Counted from the stretch's first letter, positions 17,262-26,693 are shown. The stretch: DNA of 64,000 bases from JASHVB01 sp035523995 (GCA_035523995.1 DATKPQ010000073.1:1-64000); one strand, 5' to 3'. A program made the numbers and translations. Notes: a model not told the origin generated them from the sequence alone.

Positions 17262-17759
17262 CTACGCCGCCCGGCGTTCCTGTTGCTCGCCGGTGAGATA
17301 GGCGCGCAACTGCAAGCGTGCCCGGTGCACGCGGCTCTTCAACGTGCCGATGGCGCAGCCCGTCACCTCGGCGGCGTCTTCGTACGACTTTTCCTGCAAT
17401 ACGATCATGAACAGCGCCTCGCGCTGGTCCGTCGGCAGCCTGTTCAACGCCCACCCAAGTTCGCGCAACGCGGTGCGGTCCTCGTGCGCCGCCGGTACCG
17501 GCAGGTCCGGCATGTTATCCATGTCCGTGAACTCGCGCTTGTTGCGCACGCTGCTGATAAAGTGGTTGACCATGATACGATGTACCCAGGCGGAAAAATT
17601 CGTTCCCGGGATAAAGCAGTCGCGTGCAACCAACGCTTTGGTGGCAACGTCTTGCGTGAGATCCTCCGCGGCGGCCCGGTTTCGCGTCAGGGCGAGTGCC
17701 CAGACCCGCATCTTCGGCAGGAACGAAATCAACTGCTCCTGAAAATCCTGGTGCTGCAT
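17262..17759 (-). CDS. ECF-type RNA polymerase sigma factor
   Basis: A 165-residue sigma-70 family protein containing only regions 2 and 4. Region 2 shows LTRNRAAAEDLTQDVATKAL, then PGTNFSAWVHRIMVNHFIS; region 4 shows LNRLPTDQREALFMIVLQEK, then SYEDAAEVTGCAIGTLKSRV. The look is of the EcfG/ECF15-like general-stress group, but no PhyR or NepR gene lies next to it, so that group is not assured. It is divergent from the large Pro/Gln-rich membrane protein at 18076 and could control it. No matching ECF promoter pair was recognised in the shared upstream region. Confidence 0.88.
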   Translation of the reverse strand: MQHQDFQEQLISFLPKMRVWALALTRNRAAAEDLTQDVATKALVARDCFIPGTNFSAWVHRIMVNHFISSVRNKREFTDMDNMPDLPVPAAHEDRTALRELGWALNRLPTDQREALFMIVLQEKSYEDAAEVTGCAIGTLKSRVHRARLQLRAYLTGEQQERRAA

Positions 17760-18075
17760 CGGGGGGACTCCGGATTAGAAAATGTATCATCGTTGCCACA
17801 CTTTTGTGGGGATTGATCGCCAGCAAGTCGAATGACATGAGGTTGATGCTTGATCCTGGAAGATCACTTTAAGGTCGTTCTGGCAGGTTGAAGAAGGCCA
17901 TACGGCAACAAAACGTGCAGAATCCTGCCCGAAACTACTATGTCCGGCAAAGACCGTAACTGGGGCGAATACGCACGTGGGCGTGTATTGCATGCGATTG
18001 ACTGCCGTGGCCCTCATATTACCTGCGAGGAGGAAGCCAAGCGGCCGACAGCAATAGACCGAAAGGTGCAATACG
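17760..18075. other. Intergenic region between divergent sigma factor and membrane protein
   Basis: 316 bp lower in GC than its surroundings. It must hold the promoters of both divergent genes. I see no convincing gene; a short open frame at 17940-18215 overlaps the start of the membrane protein in another frame and lacks a ribosome site. Confidence 0.6.
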
Positions 18076-19494
18076 TTGTTACGGTTCCTGTTTGGTGGTC
18101 TGGCTACGGTGGCCGGCATTGTGCTGCTGTTTGTCGCCTCCTTCGGCGACCCGGCGGCCGTCCTGCATTGGGCGCAGACGACGTTGCCGTTCGTCGGCCC
18201 AAGCCAGTCGAATGATGTGACCGCGGAAACGCAGCCGCAATCCGCGCCGCCGGCGGCTGTCCAGAACCCTGCGCCGCCAGCGGTGTCGGACACGCAGAAA
18301 GCGCAAACGCAGCCAGCGATGCAGCCGCAAATAGAGGCCCAGGTCCAGACGCCGCCGCAGCCCAAAGCGCAGACATCGCCGCCGCCAGCTTCGCCGTCGC
18401 CACCCGAAGCGTCCGCGGCTGCCAATTCCGCCCCGCCAGCCGATGCCGGCATGCAAGCCCAGCGTGCGGCGCTGCAGCAGGAGTTGCAGAAGCTGCAAGC
18501 CGAGACGGAGCAAGCCGCACAGAGCGTCGTCACGTTGCGCCACCAGGCTTCACAGGAACGTCAGGATCTTGACGCCCTGCAACAAGAGCATGCCGCGGAG
18601 CAACAGGAAGTGAATCGGCTGCATGCAGCGCAGGCAAAGGTCGCGGCGGTGAAGGCGGAGGTGGCGCAGACACAGAAGCCGCCGGCCTCTCCGACGCAGG
18701 CAACCGCGTCCCAAACACCACCCCAGACGCCACCGGCGCCCGCTGCGTCGCAGACATCGCTGGCTCCCGCCGTGGCCCAGTCGCAACCGGCATCGCAGCC
18801 GGCCGTGCCGGCGCAGCCTGCCGCGCCGGTGCAAACCGCCGAGGCGGGCAATCCTGATCTGCCGCTGCCCCCGCCGGTTGCCCCGCCGCCGCCACCCCTG
18901 CCACGGCCGCGTGTTCCGGTGCAGACCGCGGCGAACTATCCGGGGGGCCGGCCTTCGCCCGACGACTATGCGCGGCAGACGGACCAGGGCCAGGCTCTAC
19001 AATCTGTGATCGCCCGGCTGCGCCAGCATTATGATCCCGCCCAGGCGCCCAATGCCGGCGCGCCGCCGTCATATGCCAGTGCCCAGTCGCCATACGCCGG
19101 GTATCAACAACCCGGGCCACCGTCAGAGCCTGCGGCCGCGCAGCGACGCGCCTACGGTCAGCCGGCGCCGCCGGGACCCCGCCGGCATCTTGGCATGGCG
19201 CGCGCGGCGCTGATCGCCGGCAATATCGACGCGGCCCGGCAGTACCTGGAAGAAGCGCAGTTGCAGCTCGTGTTCCGTCCGGTGACGCCGACCGACAACG
19301 ATCCCTCCGGCGGCAGCCGAGTCGCCGGCGAGGTCGCCTCCGCCCTCAACATGCTGGGTGCCGGCGACACCAACGGCGCACTGGAATACGTCGATCGCGC
19401 GATGGCGGAGGTGGACCCCGCCAGCGCCCCGGAGCCGGCCCCACCGCCGCAGTACTACGGCTATGCCGGAGGCTACGGCGGCCCTCAACAGTAA
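18076..19494 (+). CDS. Membrane-anchored Pro/Gln/Ala-rich protein with coiled coil and conserved C-terminal region
   Basis: A 472-residue protein of unrecognised family. One N-terminal membrane segment (about 3-22, FLFGGLATVAGIVLLFVASF) is followed by a long Pro/Gln/Ala-rich stretch (50-125). Next come a coiled coil (about 130-195, heptad-rich QQELQKLQAETEQA), a second Pro-rich stretch, and a better-ordered C-terminal region (about 365-455). That region contains RRHLGMARAALIAGNIDAAR and ASALNMLGAGDTNGALEYVD, which look like TPR-type helices. The start codon is TTG with AAAGGTG 8-10 bases upstream; no ATG is available. Topology suggests a periplasmic protein that could span the cell-wall space. 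Confidence 0.7.
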   Translation: MLRFLFGGLATVAGIVLLFVASFGDPAAVLHWAQTTLPFVGPSQSNDVTAETQPQSAPPAAVQNPAPPAVSDTQKAQTQPAMQPQIEAQVQTPPQPKAQTSPPPASPSPPEASAAANSAPPADAGMQAQRAALQQELQKLQAETEQAAQSVVTLRHQASQERQDLDALQQEHAAEQQEVNRLHAAQAKVAAVKAEVAQTQKPPASPTQATASQTPPQTPPAPAASQTSLAPAVAQSQPASQPAVPAQPAAPVQTAEAGNPDLPLPPPVAPPPPPLPRPRVPVQTAANYPGGRPSPDDYARQTDQGQALQSVIARLRQHYDPAQAPNAGAPPSYASAQSPYAGYQQPGPPSEPAAAQRRAYGQPAPPGPRRHLGMARAALIAGNIDAARQYLEEAQLQLVFRPVTPTDNDPSGGSRVAGEVASALNMLGAGDTNGALEYVDRAMAEVDPASAPEPAPPPQYYGYAGGYGGPQQ

Positions 19495-19524
19495 CAGCGT
19501 TTCCGCGCGCGGCGGGCGCCAACG

Positions 19525-22119
19525 TCAGGTCAACGCGTGCGCCAGCAGCGTCGAGAGAGACACCGCGCCGGAGCCTTGCAGTTCGGCAATCTGCGACGCG
19601 GCGCCGTTGCTGCTGTTGCTGATGGAAATGATCGCGTTGTTGTCCGACGTGCCGAGGTGGATGAAGTTGCCCAGCGTCGATGACGTGCCGGTCCACGCGG
19701 TCTTGGCGAGCGCTGCCCGGAAGTCCAGCGTATCGCCGTTCTGCAGCACATAGCCGAAGATATCGTCGAAGCCCTGGCCCGCGCCGGGCATGACGATCGT
19801 GTTGTCGCTGCCGCTGTCCTGCAACGTGTTGGTGCCGGCACCGGCGTTGATGGTATTGCCGCTGCCGCCGAAGCTGATCGTATCGTTGCCCGCACCCGTT
19901 GTGATCGTGTTATGGCCTTCGAACGCCTGCACGGTCTCGGTACCGCCGGTCGCGGTGACGGTGTCGCCAGTGCCGCCGACGAAGATCACGTGGTTGCCGG
20001 CCGTCGCCGAGATGACGGTGTTGCTGACCAGTTCGTCGGGGTCGGCGGTAGAAGAGGCGATCGTGACCGGCGGGTTGCCGGACACGGTCACGCCAATGGT
20101 ATCCGTCGATTGCAGCCCCGCCTGGTCCCACACATTCACCGAGATCGTGTCGCTGCCGTCGGTGCTGCCCGCGGTATAGGTCAGCGTGGCCAGGTCGGCG
20201 TTGATCTGCGCCAGCGTGCCGGTGACCGACATGGGATGCGTGCCGGAGCCGGACAATGCCGCGCCGTTCGCACCGGTCATGGCGATATCACCGGTGCCTG
20301 CCCTGATGTTCAGCATCATCGAGCCGGGATTGCCGGCGGCGAAAGCGTCGGTGATTGAGACGCCGGCAATGGCTGTGGTCGATCCGGCATTGACGCTTTC
20401 GCTGGCGGGATGCGCGATGGAAGGCCCGGCCGGAGTCGTGGTTGTTGTCGTCGTGGTTGTTGTCGTCGTGGTTGTCGCCGCCGCAATCGAGACCGCAATG
20501 CTCTTGTCCGCTTCCAACCCCGCCTGGTCCCACACGTCGATGCTGATCGAATCGGAGCCGGCGCTGCTGCCGGCGGTATAGGTGAGCGTGGCGAGATCGG
20601 CGTTGATCTGCGCCAGCGTGCCGGACACCGAGATTGTGTGCGTACCGGACCCCGAGACGGCGGTGCCGCTCGCGCCCTTCATCGAAATGTCACCGGTCGT
20701 GGTGCTGACGTTCAGCGCCAAGGTGCCGGGATTGCTGGCGGCAAACGCGTCGGTGATCGAGACGCCGGTAATGGCCGTGGTCGAGCCCGTGGCAACTCTT
20801 TCACTTGCCGGAAGAGCGATGGAAGGGCCGGTGGGTGTCGTGGAGCTGCCGGATCCGCTGCTGCCCGCGCTGCCGCCGGTTCCGGACCCGCTGGTGGTGG
20901 TGCCGGTACCGCTGCCGCTGCTGCCCGTGCCTGTGCTGCCCGTGCCTGTGCTGCCGCTGCCCGAACCGGAACTGCCACTGCCCGTGCTTGAGCCGGTGCC
21001 GGCAGGAACGACTTCGATCAGCAGCGGATCGTTGCCGAGGCTCACGGCAATGCTGGAGGCATTGCTGGCGCTTTTGATTGCGGTCGTGCCGGTGATGGGG
21101 TCGTAGACTTCGATTTCAGATGCAGTGCTCGGCAGGGTCACCGTGACCGTGTGCTGAGTGCCGGTTTCGGTCCACAGGCCGATCCAGAACGAGCCATTCG
21201 ATTTTTCGATCAGGATCGAATTGTCGCCGGATTGCGTGCCGGACAGCGTGTAGTTGAGCGAGCCGGGCGTGAAACCGGCGGGCGCATTGGGATCTGCCAG
21301 CAGCGTCGTCACGTCATGCAGTGCCGTGGCTGCCGGACGCGGCGTGCCGTCGGAATTGAACAAGCCCCAATCGCCGGAACCGTCGTCGTAGAGTCCGTAG
21401 AACCACATGCCGGCATCGCCATCGGCGATGCCGTCGAAGGTGGCGTCCACGACATACTGCGCGATCTGGGTTTCGCTGAACTGGGTGGTCTGCCAGCCGA
21501 TTTCGGTGGTGATCACCGGGCGCGAGCTGGCGGCGAGTTTGGCATCCGCGTTCAGCGCCTCGATGGCGTTATCCGGTGTCTGGCCGACATTCGGATAGGT
21601 ATGGGCATTGGCATAGTCCGTATAGGTGGAGAGGTTGCCGACGTCCGGATAGTCGCCTTCCCAATTGTTCGCGGCGGTCCAGCCCGAGCCGAAGCTCATG
21701 TTGATGACGGGGAGATCGTATTCCTGCCCCATCGCATAGACCTGCTGCTGAAACTGCGCTGTCCAGGCCAGCGAGTTTCCATTTTCCTGGGCGTAAGAAT
21801 CGTCCTCTTCGTTGCCGCCTTCGACGTAGGCGAGGATGTCCTCCTGCGCCATTTGCGGCACCAGGGCGAGGGCCGATTGATCCCAGGCCGGCGCGCCCTC
21901 GGGCATGTAGTCGTCGAACTTGACGCCGGTTGCTTGCGACACCTGCTGCCAGACTGCAGCCTCGCTGGCGCTGTCGACGCTGTCGCGGACGATCGTAACT
22001 CCGAGATATGCCAGGTTTTGCTCGACCATGGACGTATCCGAATACGCGCCGGCATCACCGAGATGCGTGTTGACGCCGAGCGTGTCGATGAAGTCGGTCG
22101 CGGAGATAGCAGTTGCCAT
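19525..22119 (-). CDS. Large glycoside hydrolase with Ig-like repeats and a glycine-rich beta-roll tail, probably type I secreted
   Basis: An 864-residue protein. Residues 1-370 form a TIM-barrel glycosidase with two candidate catalytic glutamates: Glu104 in EGGNEEDD (acid/base after Asn) and Glu206 in ITTEIGWQ (nucleophile), the clan GH-A pattern. A Gly/Ser/Thr linker (373-429) precedes two ~116-residue Ig-like repeats (431-546 and 565-680) joined by a run of 14 threonines. The tail (690-864) has HNTITTGAGNDTISFGGSG, a calcium-binding RTX-like roll. No N-terminal signal peptide is seen, which with the tail suggests type I secretion; no exporter genes are nearby. It lies beside the exopolysaccharide genes and may trim that polymer. 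Confidence 0.75.
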   Translation of the reverse strand: MATAISATDFIDTLGVNTHLGDAGAYSDTSMVEQNLAYLGVTIVRDSVDSASEAAVWQQVSQATGVKFDDYMPEGAPAWDQSALALVPQMAQEDILAYVEGGNEEDDSYAQENGNSLAWTAQFQQQVYAMGQEYDLPVINMSFGSGWTAANNWEGDYPDVGNLSTYTDYANAHTYPNVGQTPDNAIEALNADAKLAASSRPVITTEIGWQTTQFSETQIAQYVVDATFDGIADGDAGMWFYGLYDDGSGDWGLFNSDGTPRPAATALHDVTTLLADPNAPAGFTPGSLNYTLSGTQSGDNSILIEKSNGSFWIGLWTETGTQHTVTVTLPSTASEIEVYDPITGTTAIKSASNASSIAVSLGNDPLLIEVVPAGTGSSTGSGSSGSGSGSTGTGSTGTGSSGSGTGTTTSGSGTGGSAGSSGSGSSTTPTGPSIALPASERVATGSTTAITGVSITDAFAASNPGTLALNVSTTTGDISMKGASGTAVSGSGTHTISVSGTLAQINADLATLTYTAGSSAGSDSISIDVWDQAGLEADKSIAVSIAAATTTTTTTTTTTTTTPAGPSIAHPASESVNAGSTTAIAGVSITDAFAAGNPGSMMLNIRAGTGDIAMTGANGAALSGSGTHPMSVTGTLAQINADLATLTYTAGSTDGSDTISVNVWDQAGLQSTDTIGVTVSGNPPVTIASSTADPDELVSNTVISATAGNHVIFVGGTGDTVTATGGTETVQAFEGHNTITTGAGNDTISFGGSGNTINAGAGTNTLQDSGSDNTIVMPGAGQGFDDIFGYVLQNGDTLDFRAALAKTAWTGTSSTLGNFIHLGTSDNNAIISISNSSNGAASQIAELQGSGAVSLSTLLAHALT
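20080..20427 (-). repeat. Second copy of the ~348-bp Ig-like domain repeat
   Basis: Encodes residues 565-680 of the glycoside hydrolase. Shared blocks with the first copy include TLAQINADLATLTYTAGS and VWDQAGL. The DNA is also closely similar, so the repeat probably arose by recent intragenic duplication. Confidence 0.85.
20435..20476. repeat. 15-bp microsatellite-like tandem repeat encoding poly-threonine
   Basis: GTCGTGGTTGTTGTC occurs at 20435-20449 and 20450-20464, with a partial third copy to 20476. On the coding (minus) strand it is a pure run of ACN threonine codons between the two Ig-like domains. Copy number changes would keep frame. Confidence 0.85.
20482..20829 (-). repeat. First copy of the ~348-bp Ig-like domain repeat
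   Basis: Encodes residues 431-546 of the glycoside hydrolase and pairs with 20080-20427. It differs from the other copy mainly in the strand TTTGDISMKGASGTAV versus AGTGDIAMTGANGAAL. Confidence 0.85.
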
Positions 22120-22999
22120 TGCGAGAGAGCTTTCAGCGAGAGGGATGGGGCAGAAATCTTCCGCGATCAGAACAGGATCGGCGGGGCGGGTCGGAGGGTG
22201 GTCGTTTTGGTACGGAACCGGATCGGCGGCAGCGCGATGCGATCGGCACGAGTCGGAGGGCTGGCGGCCGGGAGGGCCGTCAGGCGGGTCGGTTCCGAGA
22301 GAATTGAAAGACTCCTGTAACTTTGCGTCTGGCGCGATTGTCTCGTTCGCCGCTCGGTTACTCTCACATCTGCGAGAGCGCGCGAAAGTAATTTCGGATT
22401 AACTTTCTGTCATGAATTGCATATATGCACTGTAGGAAAGAGACTTTTGCCTCGACGTCAGCGATTACTGTCGGATTACGTTACGGATCTCATGTATATT
22501 CCTGTTATGCTTCGAGTTACCGCGGTGCGGGACTGAGCCCGGCAGGTATTTGGCCGGCTGATTCGGTGCAGATACTTCCGTTTCCGCCGGCGCTGCCGCC
22601 GACCCAAATGTTGCAAATTTCTTTCGCGGCCTTCGAGGTTCTTCTTCCGCTGTCGCTCGACGGCTCGCCCCCGGCGATGCGGGCTGGGGATCCTTTTCCT
22701 GACCGTCCCGGCGAGTTTTGTCTGTCGCGGCGTCTGCGGCACCGTGCCAAACACCGTCGGGCGGGGCAGCCGTACCGATTCGATATTATAACCGATCCGG
22801 GTGCGATTTATGTTTCCGACTTCGCCCGCCGCTTTGCTGCAACACGCCTTGCCGTTTCGCTGACACGCGCGCGTGAGTGGTGTTGAAAGCCCGCCTCTGC
22901 CCACGAACCTATGTCCGGCAGCCGGCGTTTGTGGACACGGCCGGCGGGCATGGTCTCGCCGGACCACTAGCCTGGCAGCGCAGACGGTAAAGAAGCATC
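22120..22999. other. 880-bp region without a convincing gene
   Basis: Lies between the divergent glycoside hydrolase and the first glycosyltransferase. It is locally AT-richer (around 22.3-22.6 kb) and holds a perfect 12-bp palindrome TGCATATATGCA (22418-22429). Two overlapping opposite-strand open frames (22425-22886 and 22476-22967) have no ribosome site and no recognisable domains. I read it as an extended regulatory region for the exopolysaccharide locus. Confidence 0.5.
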
Positions 23000-23998
23000 A
23001 TGACGTCGGGTTGCTGTGTTTCGGTTCTCGTACCTGCTTATAACAGCGCGGCCACGCTGCCGCGCGCGATTGAGTCCGTGCTGGCGCAGGATCTGGGCGA
23101 TTTCGAAATCCTGATTCTGAACGATGGCTCGCGCGACGATACCGCACAGGTGGCGGCGGGCTTTGCCAGTGCCGATCCTCGCATTCGCGCCATCTCGCTG
23201 CCGCGTAACCGCGGCAAGCCCGCGGCGATGAACCTGGGGATCGGCGAGGCGCATGGACGATGGATTGCGGTGCTGGATGCCGATGATTGGTACGCGCCGG
23301 ATCGGCTTTCGACTCTGATCAAGGCCGCCGAGCATTATCGGGTGCAGGTCGTCGCAGACAATCAGTTGCTCTACGACGAAGGAGCGGGGCAAATCGTTCG
23401 CACCGCGTTGCCGCAACGCGGCGGCGACCGGGCGTTGGACAAGCCCGCATTCATCGCGGGCAGCGATCCTTACTCGGACTTCGATTTCGGAATGTTGAAG
23501 CCGATCGTGCTGGCCGATTTCATTCACAGCAGCGGCCTTGCGTATCGCGAAAATGCCAGGCTGTCAGAGGATTTTCTTTATATGCTGGAATTGCTTGCCG
23601 CCGGCGGGCGCGGCTGGCTGATCTCACGGCCGCTTTACTATTGGTCCCAGGCATTCGGCACGATCTCGCGCCGCTGGACCGAAACCGGCGCGGGGCGTTG
23701 GCGGTACAATTTCCTCTCGGCCGCCGAAGCAAATGCCGATGTGATGAAAGCCATGCGCGCAGCCGGCGAGACCGATCTTGCCGCGCTGCTGCAACGGCGC
23801 GTGCGTGCATTCCAGCGCCTGCATTCGCTGCAGCAGGTCAGCCGCCTGCGTGCCGACGGTGCCACACCCGCGCGCCTGGCGCGCGAGTTGCTTCACCATC
23901 CCTCGATCTGGCCCTTGCTCGCACATCGCGGCTTCAGGCGGGCAGCGAAGGCAATGTCGCTTCACTCATTGGTGCGCGCGAGATCCTCGCTATTATGA
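23000..23998 (+). CDS. Glycosyltransferase family 2
   Basis: A 332-residue GT-A-fold enzyme. The N-terminal nucleotide-sugar site shows VSVLVPAYNSAATLPRAIES, then LILNDGSRDDT. The metal-binding DxD-like motif is VLDADDWYAP. LSEDFLYMLEL supplies the ED acceptor/base motif near residue 190. It should transfer a sugar from a nucleotide donor to the lipid-linked repeat unit at the cytoplasmic face. The gene opens the exopolysaccharide locus and is followed after 243 bp by the priming transferase. Donor and linkage cannot be read from sequence. Confidence 0.92.
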   Translation: MTSGCCVSVLVPAYNSAATLPRAIESVLAQDLGDFEILILNDGSRDDTAQVAAGFASADPRIRAISLPRNRGKPAAMNLGIGEAHGRWIAVLDADDWYAPDRLSTLIKAAEHYRVQVVADNQLLYDEGAGQIVRTALPQRGGDRALDKPAFIAGSDPYSDFDFGMLKPIVLADFIHSSGLAYRENARLSEDFLYMLELLAAGGRGWLISRPLYYWSQAFGTISRRWTETGAGRWRYNFLSAAEANADVMKAMRAAGETDLAALLQRRVRAFQRLHSLQQVSRLRADGATPARLARELLHHPSIWPLLAHRGFRRAAKAMSLHSLVRARSSLL

Positions 23999-24241
23999 GA
24001 GCGAATCGTGGTGTGCATGTCGCATTCGAAAACGGCGGATAGGGCTTAACAGTCTTGGTACGTAAACAGGCACGTCCCTTTCAGCACCCTGCCAACCGCA
24101 GAGCCATCTGCAACCGCGTCGTGGATGTCGCGACGCATGACTATGTCACTGCTTGCCAGCGTCATTCCATTGGCACGCGGATTGCTGTGGTAAATGCGCC
24201 AATGCCGCGCCCGACCGCCGGGACTCTGCGAAGGATGATGC

Positions 24242-25732
24242 ATGTATCCAATGAGGCGAATTGACCGGATGGGATATCTGGCAGCGGACGCTCACAGCGA
24301 GATGATGTCCGAGACGATTTGCGCGCCACGCAATCCGCTGGCGACGCGCGTTTGCTCTTTTGCGCTGGCCAGTTCGGACGTGCTGGCGTTCACCCTTGCC
24401 GTGTTCCTGGCATTCGCGGCCGTTATCGCCACGGTCCCGTCACCGTTGGCGCGCGCAATCGCCAACCTCCAGCAGTTCGGTACCGCCTGGCACGGCTGGG
24501 GCACGCTTCTCGTACTCGTGAGCTTGCTTGGCTTCTTTGCCGCGCGCGGCCAGTACACGTCGCGCGTGCCGTTCTGGACCTTGCTCGGCGACGTTGTCAT
24601 GGGGTGCGCTATCGCACTGGCATGCGACACCTTCCTGACCATCGCGGTCTATGGCCGCCCGGTCGACGTGGAAGGCCTGTTGCGCTGGGTGTTCTTGTGT
24701 CCCTGCCTGCTGTTGCTGCGTGCCGGCGTTCGCGAAGCGCTGAGCGTCTGCAAGCTGTGGACGATCAACACCGTCGTGATCGCCGATGCCGGCGTCTACG
24801 CCCAGGCGCAGGCGGCCCTGCTGTCCGACCGCAGCATGGGATATCGATTGGTTGGCGCGGTTGATCTCGCGGCAGCGGCGAATCTCGGTGACGACGAGCT
24901 TGCCGATTTGATCGATGAGCGCGGCGCCGAATTCGTCGTGGTGGGCATCGGTACCGGTAACATCGTTGCCGAGCGCAACGTGATTTCCGCACTGCGGCGT
25001 GCGCGCCGGTCTATTGCCTTGATGCCGGCGCTGGAAGGCCTGCCGGTGGTGGGTCTGCGGCAGCACCACTTCTTCAGTCACGACGTGGTGATGCTGGTCA
25101 GCCGCAATAACCTGGCTCGCCCGATCAGCCGCATCATCAAGGCGGCGTTCGACCAGGCGGTCGCGATGGTATTGCTGGTCCTGCTGGCGCCACTGCTGGC
25201 CGCGGTGAGTGTGCTGGTGCGCATGGACGGCGGCCCCGCCTTCTTTCGCCATCGCCGCATCGGAGCTGCCGGAAACACCTTCGGCTGCATCAAGTTCCGC
25301 ACGATGGTGCAGGGCGCCGACGGTGTGTTGCAGCGCGTGCTGGCTGAGAATCCTGCCGTCGCGGAGGAATGGGCTGCCACCCAGAAGCTGCGCGACGATC
25401 CGCGCGTGACGAAGCTTGGGCGGTTCCTGCGCCGGTCCAGTCTCGACGAGTTGCCGCAGCTCTTCAACGTGCTGAAGGGCGAGATGAGCCTGGTCGGGCC
25501 GCGCCCGATCGTGCAGTCGGAAATCGCCCGGTATGGCGACGACATCGACTATTACTACGAGACCAAGCCAGGCCTCACCGGCCTTTGGCAGGTAAGCGGC
25601 CGAAGCGACACGTCCTACGCGCGTCGCGTACGGCTCGACGTGTGGTACGTCCGCAATTGGACGCTCTGGCATGACATCGCGATCCTGTTGAAGACCATCC
25701 CCGCTGTGTTCCTCCAGCGTGGCGCGCAATAG
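24242..25732 (+). CDS. Polyprenyl-phosphate sugar-1-phosphate transferase (WbaP/GumD/AceA-like priming enzyme)
   Basis: A 496-residue inner-membrane enzyme that starts polysaccharide repeat units by moving a hexose-1-phosphate to undecaprenyl phosphate. The N-terminal half has four or five hydrophobic segments and a Rossmann-like CoA-binding region. The C-terminal catalytic domain shows IKFRTMVQGAD, LRRSSLDELPQLFNVLKGEM, SLVGPRPI and KPGLTGLWQVSGRS, all hallmarks of the family. ATGs at 24254 and 24302 are alternative starts. Its place ahead of export and chain-length genes matches xanthan and acetan loci. Confidence 0.93.
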   Translation: MYPMRRIDRMGYLAADAHSEMMSETICAPRNPLATRVCSFALASSDVLAFTLAVFLAFAAVIATVPSPLARAIANLQQFGTAWHGWGTLLVLVSLLGFFAARGQYTSRVPFWTLLGDVVMGCAIALACDTFLTIAVYGRPVDVEGLLRWVFLCPCLLLLRAGVREALSVCKLWTINTVVIADAGVYAQAQAALLSDRSMGYRLVGAVDLAAAANLGDDELADLIDERGAEFVVVGIGTGNIVAERNVISALRRARRSIALMPALEGLPVVGLRQHHFFSHDVVMLVSRNNLARPISRIIKAAFDQAVAMVLLVLLAPLLAAVSVLVRMDGGPAFFRHRRIGAAGNTFGCIKFRTMVQGADGVLQRVLAENPAVAEEWAATQKLRDDPRVTKLGRFLRRSSLDELPQLFNVLKGEMSLVGPRPIVQSEIARYGDDIDYYYETKPGLTGLWQVSGRSDTSYARRVRLDVWYVRNWTLWHDIAILLKTIPAVFLQRGAQ

Positions 25733-25809
25733 CGCGCCGCGCCCTCCGCCCAGCCCAGCTAACGCAGAGACAAACTACCGTGTGGTCGAAACGGGAGATA
25801 TGACAAGAA

Positions 25810-26619
25810 ATGGATACACTTTCAGGATGTTCCGCCGCTTCACAGGGCGTGCGCCAACGGCTGCGAAGCTCGACTGCGCTGCGCGGAGTCGTTGCGCTGT
25901 CCGCCGTAATCGGCATGGCGGCGTGCACCAACACCTCCAATCTGCCGCCGGCGCCTCCGGAGCCGGTTGCGCTGGGCCCATCCCTGCCGTTGCCGCCCTA
26001 CCGTATTCAGGTCGGTGATGTGCTCGATATCCGCATGCTGTTGAATCCCGAGCTGAACGAACAAGTCACTGTGCTGCCCGATGGCAGCATTTCCACGACG
26101 GTCGTCCGCCATGCGGACGCAGCCGGACTTACGGTGCCTGCACTCGATGCGGAGCTGGTGCGCGACTATTCCAGCACCCTTCAGAACCCGCGCGTGTCGG
26201 TCGTCGTCCGTTCTTTCGCGCCGACGCGCGTCTATGTCGGTGGCCAGGTCAACAATCCGGGCGAATTCATAACGGTTGGCCCGGCTTTGACTCTGTCGCA
26301 GGCCATCGCCCGCGCCGGCGGTACCAAGCTCAGCAGCGACGATGGCGATGTCTTCATCATCCGCCGCGGCGCGGACGACAGGCCGGAATTCCTCTCCGTG
26401 AAGTATAACGACATCCAGCATGGCGAAGATCCGGCGGCGGATGTGCGCCTGGCACCTTATGATGTCGTGTACGTGCCCAAGAGCGGTGCTGCCGAGGTGT
26501 ACAAATGGTATAACCAATACATTCAGCAGTTCGCGAACCCGAGCTTCGGCTTCTCGTATATCGTGAACAATCCAGCCACCAGTGTCATCACCACGCCATC
26601 TGCCGCCACTGTTCCGTAG
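25810..26619 (+). CDS. Polysaccharide export outer-membrane lipoprotein (Wza/GumB-like)
   Basis: A 269-residue OPX-family protein. An N-terminal signal with lipobox VIGMAAC suggests lipidation at Cys39. The Poly_export domain begins PPYRIQVGDVLDI, continues VLPDGSISTTVV, and a SLBB domain follows (RVYVGGQVNNPGEFITVGP, then LTLSQAIARAGG). It forms the outer-membrane exit pore for the polymer. It is shorter than E. coli Wza (about 380) and similar to GumB-type proteins. The gene lies 77 bp after the priming transferase and 74 bp before the chain-length gene. Confidence 0.92.
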   Translation: MDTLSGCSAASQGVRQRLRSSTALRGVVALSAVIGMAACTNTSNLPPAPPEPVALGPSLPLPPYRIQVGDVLDIRMLLNPELNEQVTVLPDGSISTTVVRHADAAGLTVPALDAELVRDYSSTLQNPRVSVVVRSFAPTRVYVGGQVNNPGEFITVGPALTLSQAIARAGGTKLSSDDGDVFIIRRGADDRPEFLSVKYNDIQHGEDPAADVRLAPYDVVYVPKSGAAEVYKWYNQYIQQFANPSFGFSYIVNNPATSVITTPSAATVP

Positions 26620-26693
26620 TCCGCAGCCGGATCGCATGACGCCTGACGCATGACCGCAGCGCCGAACACCAGCCAAACACCGGGGACCATCAG

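Noticed and set aside
17262..17759. Naming the sigma factor ecfG
   Set aside because: The sequence is compatible, but no phyR or nepR is adjacent and no GGAAC-type promoter was found upstream.
22425..22967. Two opposite open frames in the 880-bp gap
   Set aside because: They overlap each other, lack ribosome sites and show no domain-like sequence.
24440..25729. 429-codon minus-strand open frame
   Set aside because: Antisense of the priming transferase with all its signature motifs.
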